Source: Castor canadensis
Lineage: Eukaryota > Chordata > Mammalia > Rodentia > Castoridae
Reading direction: 5' to 3'
DNA: 64,000 nucleotides
Assembly: GCF_047511655.1 (NCBI RefSeq)
Contig: NC_133389.1
Location: forward strand, 43,000,295-43,064,294
This document shows, piece after piece, positions 49,075 to 59,972 of the stretch (position 1 is the first letter of the stretch; each line of letters starts with the position of its first letter). The notes under the pieces were generated by a model. It was not told the origin of the DNA, searched no databases, and worked only from the letters and a program-made list of their open reading frames with translations. Position numbers and translations under genes: made by a program.

Positions 49075-50311
49075 AAGAAGTAGCTCTCGTGGCAAGATGG
49101 ACCACAATGCTGGATCACGAACATGAACTTTGTGCTCTCTTAATGGAGGTCAGCAATCAGTGTGTCTCAGTGCCCTGATCTGTGAGAAGAGTCAGCATTC
49201 CTTAGTGTTTACAGTGTGGGACTATATACAATCACCTTCTTCACCTCTCCTCTCTACTACACACACTCCATGGCAAGCACTGCAGAACCACAAGTGATTG
49301 CTTAAGATTGGAAGTTGACAGCTCCCCACAAAGAGAAAATTTTTATACTCAAATCTGTAATTTAATTCAAGAGAATGCTTTTATTTCTGTTCAAACATAT
49401 TTTGTACATATGTGATGTAAATTAATGTGTTTAAATTGTTGAAAAATAAGATGTGCAGTTTGCATGTAATTGGTTATGCCTTGGACTTTTATAGACATTT
49501 TTATTTGCATGAGAAAAACACTGTAAATTTATATCACTAAGCAAAGGTTAACCCTTGTGTGAAATGAAGGAACTGTCAATAATTGACAGTGAATTAATAT
49601 AGTAAACTGTTATACTAGTTTTCAGCTTTAGACCTTCAGCCTCCATGTGGAAGAAGTCACAGCTTTCTTAGGGCTTTAAAGGGAAAGAAGAAAGGACTTA
49701 CACAGCTTTCTTCCTGCTAGGATCACCTATTTCTTTCCTTGCTTGCAATTTAATCAGATTTTGCTAAATCACAACCATATTGTTTATGCATATTGCATGA
49801 GTATTACCAAGAAAATCTTAAAAGTTGTGATGTGACATGATACTAAGGACCTCTTTACGTTAAATGTTTTTACGTACCTCTGTGTAAGTGTCAGGGATCC
49901 TGTGCCTCAAAAAGTGTTCCCAAGGTTGTGTGTTTACACACTGTATTTTTTTTAATTTCATAGTGAACAGCACTTTTTTATTATTTTTCAGTTTAGAAGA
50001 GCCAAAAAAAATTTTAATTTTTTAAAAAATTTAATTGTTCTTTTTTAAATAATGAACTATGAAAAACCTGGTAGAACTTATACAGATGAATTATAGTATT
50101 AGATAAGAAATGAAATGTTCTATTTTTATGAAGATAAATAGAAAAAAATAAATTTTAAGTTTAATTATCAGACTTAAACAATTTCACCTTTGAAAAGGAC
50201 CCTTAAATGTCAGCAAGTTTCATTCAAACTATTGTTTTTTACTTTCAGGAAATCTCTGGTATTAATTATTAAAATTTCTTCACTAAAATTATTATTTAAT
50301 AGAATTATCTT

Positions 50312-50348
50312 TTGTATGGGTGATACTTGGGATTGAACCCAGGGCCTC
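50312..50348 (-). repeat. 37-bp SINE scrap with 12-bp target-site duplication in the 3' UTR
   Basis: The insert carries cttgggattgaacccagggc, the antisense B-box half of an ID-type SINE. It is bracketed by exact tagaattatctt at 50300-50311 and 50349-50360. It has almost no A tail. Confidence 0.85.
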
Positions 50349-52118
50349 TAGAATTATCTTAAACTACATTATCAGTTATTTAAATGCACTTCTGAAAGCA
50401 GGTCTTACTACCTAATATCAAATATATGCATCTTAAAATTGAATGAAGTTTTCCATGGCAAAACCAAACAGTATTCTTACTTCAAAAATTATCAAATATA
50501 AAGACTCTTTAAAATACCTTACAGTACTTTAAATTGTATATTTTACCAAGTGAATCTTCAACAATGAAGAATGATAGCATTAATTCATGAAAAATGCTTG
50601 GATAACATTTGCCCATGGGTAGTTCACCTAGAAACAGAAATATGGTTATTTATCTCAGTTTATAAGTTTAATTTTCAAGTATCATTTTCTATGGCAATTT
50701 GGTACACAAAGTAAAGTAACCACAGCCAAATCATACAATAATCAAAAATCTTATACTTTGAGAATACTGGATGATTTCTCTATCATGATACCAGGCAGAA
50801 TTTTTCCATATTTATTTCTTAGAATTCTATACTTCCAAAATAGTTATCTTTCAATTTTTTTGTGATACTAAAATAGTGAAAAATCAAACCTTCTGAAAAT
50901 TTAAGTGTTTTTACTTAATTTATCTGGTCATTTTGTTTTCTGTCTCTCACAGCTAATGTAGTGTTTTAATTAGGGGAAATGAAAGATAGTAGAATGGTAA
51001 TGTTAACATTTGTTAACCACTAACAAGATAGTAGGGGCATAGGTGCATAATTAACCTAGTAACACAATATTTTAGTGGTGGGAGAAGTTAACACTGTTTC
51101 TGAATTTTATTCAGGAAACGTGTTTTTCTCATTTTGATGTGGGGCTGTCCACGTTTGATATCTCTTCATTTACAGTCTCAAGAGAACTCAGTATTTGCCT
51201 TATTTTCTGTTAAATTTTCTAATATTTCTGTTAATATTTTTTAGGCATTAGATGTAAATATTTTGCCTTTTTTAAATTTTGAATATGGCATGTCATGCTG
51301 TGAAAACCACCTCATAAGTTTGATTTCAACTTTTTTGCTTTTTAAGTAGAGACCTAAAATTATTTTGACTATGAACAATGACTTTTATATGTTTCTATAA
51401 GAATGATAGTTTTGCCCAGTTACCTTCATTGTTGAAACCTTTCTGAAATTATGAAGACATCCTTGTATGTTTTAGTCTCAAAGCAAAGAAACCTGTGTGG
51501 ACATACAGATTTTATGAGGTCCCTGTGGCACTGGGAAAATTACATAGTGCCTTTCAACTAGAGAAAGAAAAATAACAGTGGGTGTGTTTTGTAGAAAAGG
51601 GGGGGGGAAGTGAGTACTTTTGTGTAACATCATGTCTAATTCACAGTAAAGATGTCATTTAATTCTTTGCCAAAACTATGGTTTAGTTAGTTTTTTTAAA
51701 AATCTAAACTTAAATTTCTGTTCTTACTTTGTGAAAAGGTGTTCATTAAGAAAACCTTCTTTACAATGTTATATAAATATAAAATTATATATTAAAAACT
51801 TATAATCCTGTACCAGCCAAGATATTGATAACCATTTTTAAACAAAATGGAAAATGATCCAATATGATATTATCCTTCTGGAGGTTCCTTATAAGTGAAA
51901 GCAGATTTTGTGTCTTTTTATTTGGCCTTTGCTAGCCTCTATTATATTTCTTCATGTATTTTTCAGATAAATAGCATTCTAGATATACTGCCTTGGATTT
52001 CTAACTGTGTTAATTGGGAGAACCAAAATGGTCACAGTGTTGTTTATCAGAAAGAGGAAGTGTACTTAAGATTATTTTATTTATTAAGATATGAAAGGCT
52101 TCTACATAAATGCACTGA

Positions 52119-52124
52119 AATAAA
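52119..52124 (+). terminator. Candidate distal polyadenylation signal AATAAA
   Basis: A canonical AATAAA lies about 3.05 kb past the stop. It is followed about 15-25 bases later by tcttgtactctcattttttt, a U-rich stretch of the kind that binds cleavage factors. It is the last convincing signal before the downstream LINE-1 cluster. RNA 3'-end data would decide. Confidence 0.45.
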
Positions 52125-52835
52125 TGCTGGTGATCTCTTGTACTCTCATTTTTTTTGCTTCTCATGAAAACGTTTGTACTTTTTTATCATTGTCTTTTAT
52201 GAAATACAATGTTCTAAAGATTTTGTGTGATGGTGCAATTATTTCCTCTCAGGACTCTTTGGGATGACCTGGGGGGTTTGTTTGTTTTCCTAAATTTGAA
52301 GAGAATTATTGATGACTGTCTTTGTTGTCTAGGGTTGCAACATAAACTTAAGGCAACCATAGCTTAATATGTTTAGAAATCATTTCATAGTTTTTATTTT
52401 AAAAAAATAAGTATTTAAATATTTCCATTAATGCAATGGTGATATGTTGTAGTAGATCGAATCTATTTATCAAGATGACTGTATAAGAATTTAGTTTTAG
52501 CATACATTTTCTTCTCCCTGCACAACTTTATTAAACTAGGCTGATGTGTTATGGTTAATTTACTTTTCTGTTATCAAGTAGTTTAATTTTTATTAGCATA
52601 CATTAATTGTACAAGGGGGTTTCATTGTGATATACCCATAGATTTGCTTTGAATAAGTTCATTCCCCCATTATATTCTCTTAACCTCCCACCCTTCCCTC
52701 ACATTTTCATTTTTTAATGAGTTTCATTATGCTGTCCTCATACATACATATGAGTACCCTTTCCTTTTTCCCCCTCCCCATCTACTGATTTCCCCCACAG
52801 ACAGTGCCCCTTTTATGCTCATGTTATAGTACTGT

Positions 52836-52875
52836 TATTATTATTATTATTATTGTTATTACCATCATCATCATA
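52836..52875. repeat. (ATT)n / (ATC)n trinucleotide microsatellite
   Basis: ttattattattattattatt runs into ttaccatcatcatcat, inside the antisense LINE-1 3' region. Confidence 0.85.
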
Positions 52876-53040
52876 TTTCAGGTCTAGATTCCACATATGA
52901 GTGAAAACATGCAGTATTTAGCTTTTTGAGCTTGGTTTATCTTAATATGATTATGTCCAGTTCCATCCATTTTCCTGCATATGACATAATTTCATTCTTT
53001 GTGGCTGAATAAATCTCCATTGTGTATATATACCACATTA

Positions 53041-53228
53041 TCTTTTTTTTTTTTTTTTCGTGGTACTGGGGGTTGAACTCAGGGCCTGTACCTTGAGCCA
53101 CTCCACCAACCCTCTTATGTGTTGGGTATTTTTGAAATAGGGTATTGTGAACTGTTTACCCGGGCTGGTACTGAACCAAGATCCTTCTGATTTCTGCCTC
53201 CTGAGTAGTTAGGATATGTGCCCAGCAT
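53041..53228 (-). repeat. Composite SINE nested in LINE-1
   Basis: Poly(T), gtggtactgggggttgaact, cttgagccactccaccaacc, then a B1-like arm with ggctggtactgaaccaagat. The LINE-1 phrase taccacatt is interrupted by it and resumes at 53229 with ccacattttctttatccatt. Confidence 0.8.
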
Positions 53229-53324
53229 TCCACATTTTCTTTATCCATTTGTCAGTTGTTGGTCACCTGACCTGATTCCACAGTTTTGCTATTTGTGAGC
53301 AGTACTGCTATAAACATGGGTGTT

Positions 53325-53425
53325 TCCCTTTTTTTTTCAGGTGGTACTGAGGTTTGAACTCGGGGCCTCATGCTTGCTAGGCATGCACCCTACTTATCAC
53401 TTGAGCCATTCCACCAGCTCCTGGT
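53325..53425 (-). repeat. tRNA-derived SINE nested in LINE-1
   Basis: T run, ggtggtactgaggtttgaac, tcggggcctcatgcttgcta and cacttgagccattccacc, lying within the same antisense LINE-1. Confidence 0.8.
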
Positions 53426-54936
53426 ATCTCTTGTATGTAGATTTATACCCCTTCAGGTACATACCCAAGAGTGGTATAGTAGGGACATATATATGGTAGG
53501 TGTAATTTTAGCTTTTTGATGAGCCTCCATACTCATTTCCATAGTGTTTACACTAATTTACACTTCCACCAACAGGGTATGAGGGCCACTTCCTCCCCTC
53601 CCCCACCCCAAGCATCCTCATTAGCATTTGTTGTTTGTTTTCTTGATGATTGCCATTCTGGCTGGGATGAGATGGAATCTCAGTGTGGTTTCATTTTGTA
53701 TTTCCTTTATGGCTAAAAATGTTGAGCATTTTTTCACATATTTATTTTAGCCATTTCTGCTTTTCTGAGAACTTTCTGTTCAGTTCATTTACCCATTTAT
53801 TAATTGGATTATTTGTTCTTTTGATGTTTAATTTTTTCAGCTCTTTCTATATTCTGGATATTAATCTTTTATCCAATGAATAACTGGCAAAGGTTTTCCC
53901 TCATTCTGTGGATTTTCTCTTCATTCTGGTGATCGTTTCCTTTGATGTGCAGAAGCTTTTTAATTTGATGTAATCTCATTTGTCTTTATTCTTATTACCT
54001 GGGCAGTTAGAGTCTTATTCAAACAATAATTACCTATGCTTATATCTACATCCCCTATGCTTTCCTGTAGTAGTTCCAAAGTTAGGAATCTTACATTAAG
54101 ATCTGTGATTCATTTTGAATTGATTTTTATACAGAATGAGAGATTAGGGCCTGGTTTCAGTCTTCTACATGTGGAGATCCAGTTTTTCCACCATTTGTTG
54201 AAGAGGTTATCTTTTCTCCAATGTATATTTTTGACTCTTTTGTTAGAAATCAGATGGCTGTAGTTGTGTGGGTTTATTTCTGGATGCCCTTTTCCTTTGG
54301 GCTTCATGTCTGTTTTTATGCCAGTACCATACTGTATTTGTTACTATGGCTCTGTGATAAAGTTTGAAGTCCAGTATTGTGATACCTACAACATTGCTTT
54401 TTCTTCAGGATTACTTTTCTATTTAGGGTCATTTATGTTCTCATATGAATTTTAGGTTGGATTTTTCTGTTTATGTGGACAATGATGTTGGAATTTTGGT
54501 AGTATAGCCATTTTCTCAATATTAATTCTGCCAGTCCATGAGCATGGGAAGTCTTTCTTCTGGTGTCTTCTGTAATTTATTTCCTCAAGGGTTTTTTTTT
54601 TTTTTTTGCCAGATTTCAGAATGTATTGTAAAGCTACAATAATCAAACCAAAATAGTATTGGCTTATAAAAGACAATGAATCTCAGTGTAGTTTCATTTT
54701 GTATTTCCTTTATGGGTAAAAATGTTGATAGAGAGCAAGATCAAAATGTCTGAAATACAAAAAAAGAGTTAAGAAATAAACTCTCATATCTAATGTCAAT
54801 TGATTTTCAACAAATATGCCAAGAACACAAAATAGGGGAACAACAGTCTCCCCAATAAATGGGGTTGGGAAACCTGGATATCTATGTCAGAGAATGGAAA
54901 TGGGTCTTATCTCACCACTTAATGCAAGAATCAACT

Positions 54937-55015
54937 CTAGTGGCTGGCCAAATGGTAGAGTGCCTGCCTAGCAAGCATGAGACCCTGAGCTCAAGCCCCA
55001 GTACTGCACACCCCA
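54937..55015 (+). repeat. tRNA-derived SINE
   Basis: ggccaaatggtagagtgcct, gcctagcaagcatgagaccc, tgagctcaagccccagtact. Sense, nested in LINE-1. Confidence 0.8.
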
Positions 55016-55196
55016 CTCCCAACATACCTTAAAGAATCAACTCAAAATGGATTAAAGACTTAAATATAAGACCAGCAACTGTAAAACTACTAAAAGAAAA
55101 CAGAGCACAGATTTCTTGAATAGGACTCCAAACACAACCAACAAAAGCAAAAATAAGCCAATGGGATTGCATCAAACAGACCAACAAACAAAAGCT

Positions 55197-55400
55197 CTTG
55201 CCGGGTACCGGTGGCTCATGCCTATAATCATAGTTACTCAGGAGTTAGAGACCAAGAGGATTGAGGTTCAGTGTCAGCACAGGCAAATAGTTTGCGAGAC
55301 CTATCTGGAAAGTCTGAACACAAGAAAGGGCTGGCAGAGCGGCTCAAGCGGCGCTAGCAAACATGAAGCCCTGAGTTCAAACTCCAATACTGCCAAAAAT
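55197..55400 (+). repeat. Composite SINE nested in LINE-1
   Basis: gccgggtaccggtggctcat, cataatcatag-type B1 arm, gcgagacctatctggaaagt, then ggctggcagagcggctcaag .. ccctgagttcaaactccaat. Sense orientation. Confidence 0.8.
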
Positions 55401-55805
55401 GAAAAAGGGCAAAGGATTGAATACTTCTCAGAAGACAAACAAATAGACAATAGATATGAACAGTCAACATCTGTAAGTGACAAATGCAAATTGAAACCAC
55501 GACGAGATACCATCTTGCACCTATTAGAGTGTCTATTATTAAAAAAAATAATAATCCACTCAAGTTTTTAAAGCTGAGAGTGCATTTCAGCATGGACCCT
55601 GTGTTATGCACTATCATTTTCTGTAAATGATTTTTTGTAAACAGATTGGTGCTAGAGTGATTTTTCATGTGAGCATATGACAGGAAAATGTTTAAATTGA
55701 TATATAAATCAAGTCATGGAAACACGTGATCCAGAAGAAAAGTGTTGCACAGAGAATAGCAAGAGAAAGGATCAAGCCCAAATGGGACTTGATCATTGAA
55801 ACAGT

Positions 55806-55885
55806 TGAGGACTGGAGGTGTGGCGTATAGAGCGCCTGCTTTGCAAGTGAGGAGTCCTGAGTTCAACTACAGATCCACCAAAAAC
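55806..55885 (+). repeat. tRNA-derived SINE
   Basis: gactggaggtgtggcgtata, gagcgcctgctttgcaagtg, agtcctgagttcaactacag, then an A-rich tail. Confidence 0.75.
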
Positions 55886-56162
55886 ATTAAGCTGTTTATT
55901 GGCAAAACTTCCCATGTTAGTATGATTAAATGCTATTTGATGAAAAGATGGCAATGAAGTTAATTGTACTTTTTTTTTCCCCATTGTATTTTTCTTCAGT
56001 ATAGCTGGGGAGGATGCCCTGGGATATACCAAAAATCTGTGCTTGCTGAAGTCCCTTATATATATAAAATGCATATATAAAGTGCAAAGTATTTGCATAT
56101 AACCCAGGAACATCCTCCCACACATTAAAACATCTCAATGTTACTTATACTAATATGATATA

Positions 56163-56247
56163 GACTGGAAGTGTGACTCAAGCAGTAGAACGCCTGCTTT
56201 GCAAGCGTGAAGCCCCTGAGTTCAAATCCCAGTCCCACCCCCCAAAA
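56163..56247 (+). repeat. tRNA-derived SINE
   Basis: gactggaagtgtgactcaag, cagtagaacgcctgctttgc, ctgagttcaaatcccagtcc. The same subfamily as the copy at 55806 (gactgga.gtgtg start, 'ctgctttgcaag'). Confidence 0.78.
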
Positions 56248-56475
56248 CATTCCAATTCAAGGTAAATGCTATCTAAATGGTCGTTCCGCTATATCATTGG
56301 GGGGGGATAATGGCAAGAAAAATGTCTGTACTTGGTCAGGACAGACACAATTATCTTTTGAATATTTTTGCTCTGTGGTTGGCCCAGTCCAATCCAGAGA
56401 TGTGGAACCTGTTGGTATAAAGGCAGGGGTGTTTGCTTCAAGAGAAAAATCTCGAAGCCTGTAGGGTGCAGTGTA

Positions 56476-57211
56476 TTAATAACCAGGGTGGCTTAGCTCA
56501 TGGTAATTGGCATATGGATAGCTGTTGTAATTTGCACTCCATTTATTCAAACTGAGATATTCTTGGCTGGGTGGCACACAGTGAGTAGAAGACCTCCTTC
56601 CCGAGACAGGAAGGCAGGGCCAGCCTTTGCAGAATGGCCTTACTTAAATTGGTAGGCGAGCTTCCTCCTGATCTTGATGACTTCCCCGGTCCTTGCATAA
56701 TTCCTTAGGGCGCCGGCCATTTTCTGGTAAGTCATGGTCTTCCGGTTGTCTTCTTTTTCCCCAAAGGTTTTCCTTGTTTTTTGACACAAACTGAAAGATG
56801 GCTTTGTTTTTATCAACCCACTGGATGCAAGATGTCATATCAGGATTGGGCAGGGATTCGTAAAGGTATTCAAACAGTCGCAGCTTCTTCTGGCCTTTTC
56901 CTCCCTTTTGATGTAAAACAGCAGGTGGTAACAACTGGCTTTCAGCTGTGTTCTGCAGAGAGTGATGAATATTTCCTTCAAGATAAAAGTCACAGCACTG
57001 TTTATTACAGTTCTCCAATTACAGACAGGCTCTTCTGCTAGTAGGACTCCATAGCAGTTGGAATTTCCTCTGATGTGAGGACAGTGGTTAATGAAAGGCC
57101 AGTAATTTTTGTAATCTGGGGAGAACTGAAGGTCTGCAGTTGAATGTTGCCTCAGACCTCAAAGGCATCCTCAAATGCTTGACCCAGCTTGTTTTGTTCA
57201 ACAGGACTCAT
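56476..57211 (-). pseudogene. SPIC: Processed pseudogene of SPIC (Spi-C ETS transcription factor)
   Basis: Reading the minus strand from an ATG at 57209-57211, the translation starts [19 protein letters not shown]. It then runs through frameshifts to the ETS-domain text [19 protein letters not shown] and FQFVSKNKE, and reaches a terminal HELSHPGY plus TAA at 56476. The span of 736 bp nearly equals the about 747-nt SPIC coding sequence and has no introns, so it is a retrocopy. Damage: a 1-bp loss giving TGA just after FEV, another 1-bp loss near NSAV, a 9-bp deletion plus 1-bp loss around ENLWGKR in the ETS domain, and a truncated frame after [12 protein letters not shown] normally activates genes for red-pulp macrophage iron handling; this copy cannot encode it. 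No poly(A) tail or target-site duplication was found, so its outer limits are open. Confidence 0.88.
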
Positions 57212-57228
57212 GCTTCATTAATAAATTG

Positions 57229-57295
57229 GAGGAAGCTCAGTGGTAGAGTGTTTGCCTAGCATGCACAAGGTTCTGGGTTCAATTACTGGTACTGT
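57229..57295 (+). repeat. ID-type SINE
   Basis: ggaagctcagtggtagagtg, tttgcctagcatgcacaagg, ttctgggttcaattactggt. It begins only about 18 bp beyond the 5' end of the SPIC retrocopy. Confidence 0.75.
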
Positions 57296-57384
57296 CCACT
57301 CAAGTCCAATGTCGCCTCCACTTGTACAGGTGGAAACAAGGTGCCACTTCTCTGAAACACGTGTCCTCTTCAAAGTTTTATAGT

Positions 57385-57900
57385 TTTTCATTGAAGTGGT
57401 CTTTAACCTCCTTAGTTAAGTTTATTGCTAGGGTCTAGAGATTTTTTGTTTGTTTGAGGCATTATGAATGGAATCCTGATTTATTTCTCAGCCTGTTCAT
57501 TGTTAGTGTATAAAAAAGCTACTGAGTTTTGTATGTTGGTTTTGTGTCCTGGTACATTGCCAAAAGTGGTTTTCAGATCTAAGAGGTTTTTTTTTTGTGG
57601 AGTCGTTAGGGTTTTTTATGTATAGGATCTTATCATCTGTAGTAGGAATAATTTGACTTCTTCCTTTTCTATTTGAATCCCTTTTATTCTTCTTGCCTTA
57701 TTGCTTAGATTTGGAATTCCAGCACTATAATGAATAAGAGAAGAAAGAAGACACCCTTGTCTCATTCTTGAGTCTAGAGGAAATGATTTCAGTTTTTCCC
57801 CTTTTAGTATGATGTTGGCTATAGGTTTGTCATAGATAGCTTTTATTTGTTGATGTACATTCCTTCTAAGTTTCTTTGGAACTTTTTTAGGTATAAAGTA
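57385..57900 (-). mobile_element. LINE-1 reverse-transcriptase fragment
   Basis: The minus strand encodes IKAIYDKPIANIILKGEKLK, then RQGCLLSS and GIQIEKEEVKLF, the RT-domain core of L1 ORF2, with frameshifts. The catalytic box that should follow is not intact. No 3' end is attached, so it is a truncated internal piece. Confidence 0.75.
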
Positions 57901-58139
57901 GTTAAAATCCTTAAAATATTTGTGTTTGGGAATAGATTGTGAAATCATGACTTTTTTCTTTTAACTTATCTGTGTAATGAATTCTAAGTAGTATTTTACT
58001 TGTATCTATAGTATCAGGTACAAGTACATTGTCATTGTATATCACAAATAAAATCAATCATTAAATCATGATCACTTAATCATTTAAAGTCATAAAATTT
58101 AATTGGGTTATTCTGCCCTAGGTTCCTATCTAAGGTATT

Positions 58140-58178
58140 AATGATACCTACCATAGATCATAAATCTATGGTATCATT
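58140..58178. repeat. Near-perfect inverted repeat (hairpin)
   Basis: The left arm at 58140-58158 pairs with atctatggtatcatt at 58164-58178 through a 15-bp stem, leaving a 4-nt bulge (tacc) and a 5-nt loop, cataa. A further accatagat follows at once. Function unknown. Confidence 0.85.
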
Positions 58179-58685
58179 ACCATAGATACAACAAGCTGAC
58201 TCAATAACTCTGTGTATATACACACATATATAGTGCTATCTTTAAACGTGTGTATTGAAGTTTATGTCTTTGGACCAAAATGGTTTTATTTGGAGAAGAC
58301 AGTTCATAAGGAGCATGCCGTATTGCTCTGAATTTAAATGACTTCAGAAGAGAGTGATTTGCCACTCAGCTATACTGTAATTAAAAGAAAAATATGTTGT
58401 TTGAAAATAAAACTTCACTCATTTCTCAACATATTCCTATAATTTATTTTGATGGACTTGAAATCCATCGTACATTTAATCTTCCTAGTTTCATAAGTTT
58501 AAAGTTTTGCTCTGGAAGATCTTGCAGAGTTAGACATTCCTGACCTCAAGGAGTTTACAACTTCTGTGTAAAACTGATGGATGAAAACACCTGAAGGACC
58601 ACACAGCCCATCACATGAGCCTCTGTTTGTGTCTTCTGTAAAAATACTGTTTATTTCACTAATGCAATGTTTCTTGAGCATCTTT

Positions 58686-58742
58686 TTTGGGGGGTAGGGG
58701 GTGATTTTGGGGTTTGAACTCGGCTTCATGCTTGCTAGACAG
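58686..58742 (-). repeat. Partial tRNA-derived SINE
   Basis: G-rich lead, ttggggtttgaactcggctt, catgcttgctagacag. Truncated before the gagccac portion. Confidence 0.65.
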
Positions 58743-58784
58743 AAGTAAGGGTTATAATTATAACCAAATCTTTTGGATCAGTCT

Positions 58785-58965
58785 GATCTGAGTTTGAATT
58801 CACAGATCCCCTGTCATTAGTTGTGAGATGGTAAACTTTTAAGAATTTTAAAACTGTGGGGAACTCAATTGAAGATGGTAGTACTTACTGGAGGATTGCT
58901 GAAGTGATTAAATAAGTTAACCCTAGTAGAACACTTAGTACAGTTCCTGACACATGGAAAAAAAA
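58785..58965 (+). repeat. MIR-like SINE
   Basis: It contains gagtttgaattcacagatcc, then gatggtaaac, agatggtagtacttactgga and gaagtgattaaataagtta, ending near cagttcctgacacatgga. This matches MIR order, with the conserved tail to 'cctgacaca'. Confidence 0.72.
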
Positions 58966-59932
58966 AACTGGGCTCATTAAACCAGTTTCCAGCTTTTAAT
59001 TAAAAAACTTTTCCTGCATGCAAATTGTCCTGGTAACATTTAAAGAATGATAGTATGGTCTTTAATTCTAGGAGATTAGCCAGTGGTTAAACATAATTAT
59101 GTAAAATTAGTAAAATTGGCAAATATGCACAGTTGAAATTTGTCAGTAATAGTCATGAGAAGAAACATGGCAAATAACCAGGCTCTTTCCTCAGACATCA
59201 GGGGCTTTAGGTAGGCAACATGGGAAGCAACTATACATAGGGGATAGGAAGCATCAAGTTACCTGGAGCTTCTTGGTGGCACAGTCGAAGAGGTTAAATG
59301 TCATCTGTGTTCCCAAACTACTCTTTCTCTTTCCTACCTTGGCTTTTGGGTTTGGCCTTTCCACTTAGCCTCAGTTTCCATGGAAGATGCTTCTTTCTCT
59401 CCTTTCCATTCTTCCCACCCTGCCACCTCCTGTCTTGATCAATACTCATTTTATAACAGTGCAATAGAACATTCTGCCAGGATGGAAATATTTGTGCTGT
59501 TCAGTGGAGCAGTTACTAGCCACAGGTGGCTCATAAGCACTTGAAATATGACTAGCATGAGTAAGGGACTGGATTAACGATTTCTAATTTTAACTAAACT
59601 TAAGCCACCCAAAGCTGTAGGTGATCCCTTGCACTTCAAAAGCATTAATTACATGGACCTCCTGCCTAGAGGCCTCCCAAGAGCTGAGAATTCTTAGCTC
59701 CTGAACCTAATTATTAATTTATTGACATCATCACCCACTTGTTTACCCAAACGTACTTGGTCCTTGGCTATTGTATTTCCCTTCAAAACCCAGATGGCTC
59801 CTGTTTTCCACACAATTAGAAACTCAAGGGCCAGATCCATGAGTCATCCTGGTTTTCTCCTCCTTGCAATCAACATTCACTCCATCTCAGGGCTCCAATC
59901 CATCTGGGTCTCTTGTTTCCTCAACATCCCAG

Positions 59933-59936
<4 letters not shown>

Positions 59937-59972
<36 letters not shown>

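Larger units (their letters stand above)
49075..52145 (+). other. B4GALT6: B4GALT6 3' untranslated region (end inferred)
   Basis: AT-rich sequence after the stop codon with no coding frame, many attta pentamers and several AATAAA hexamers. The first 3 kb are almost free of transposons except a 37-bp SINE scrap at 50312. Recognisable LINE-1 begins only at about 52.57 kb. I take the last good signal (52119-52124) as the likely end. Earlier AATAAA motifs, such as 50147-50152, could give shorter isoforms. The distal end is inference. Confidence 0.6.
52570..54591 (-). mobile_element. Older LINE-1 copy, 3' half, interrupted by two SINEs
   Basis: The + strand reads as antisense L1: tagcatacattaattgtaca (3' UTR), ccacatatgagtgaaaacat, attccatc-type phrases, then ORF2 C-terminal regions up to CSWTGRINIEKMAILPKFQ near 54.5 kb. 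Split by SINEs at 53041 and 53325. More diverged than the copies in intron 3. Frame broken throughout. Confidence 0.75.
54607..55560 (+). mobile_element. LINE-1 ORF2 fragment in the opposite direction, broken by SINEs
   Basis: After a T run (54592-54606), the + strand reads sense ORF2: gtaaagctacaataatcaaa, then ggttgggaaacctggat, gattaaagacttaaatataa, and finally gaatacttctcagaagacaa and ttgaaaccacgacgagatac. These match ORF2 positions already present in the minus-strand half, so the two halves overlap in content. Interrupted by SINEs at 54937 and 55197 and by a 51-bp foreign patch at 54678. Confidence 0.75.

Noticed and set aside
50147..50152. AATAAA as the main end of B4GALT6
   Set aside because: The sequence continues for 2 kb without transposons, like a UTR, and a later signal at 52119 has a good downstream U-rich element. 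Kept only as a possible alternative site.
55116..55571. 151-codon open frame on the + strand
   Set aside because: It runs from decayed LINE-1 ORF2 through a composite SINE and back into LINE-1, so it is a chance frame over nested repeats.
57229..57295. SINE as the target-site partner of the SPIC retrocopy
   Set aside because: No matching short duplication was found on the other side of the pseudogene, so adjacency alone does not link the two insertions.
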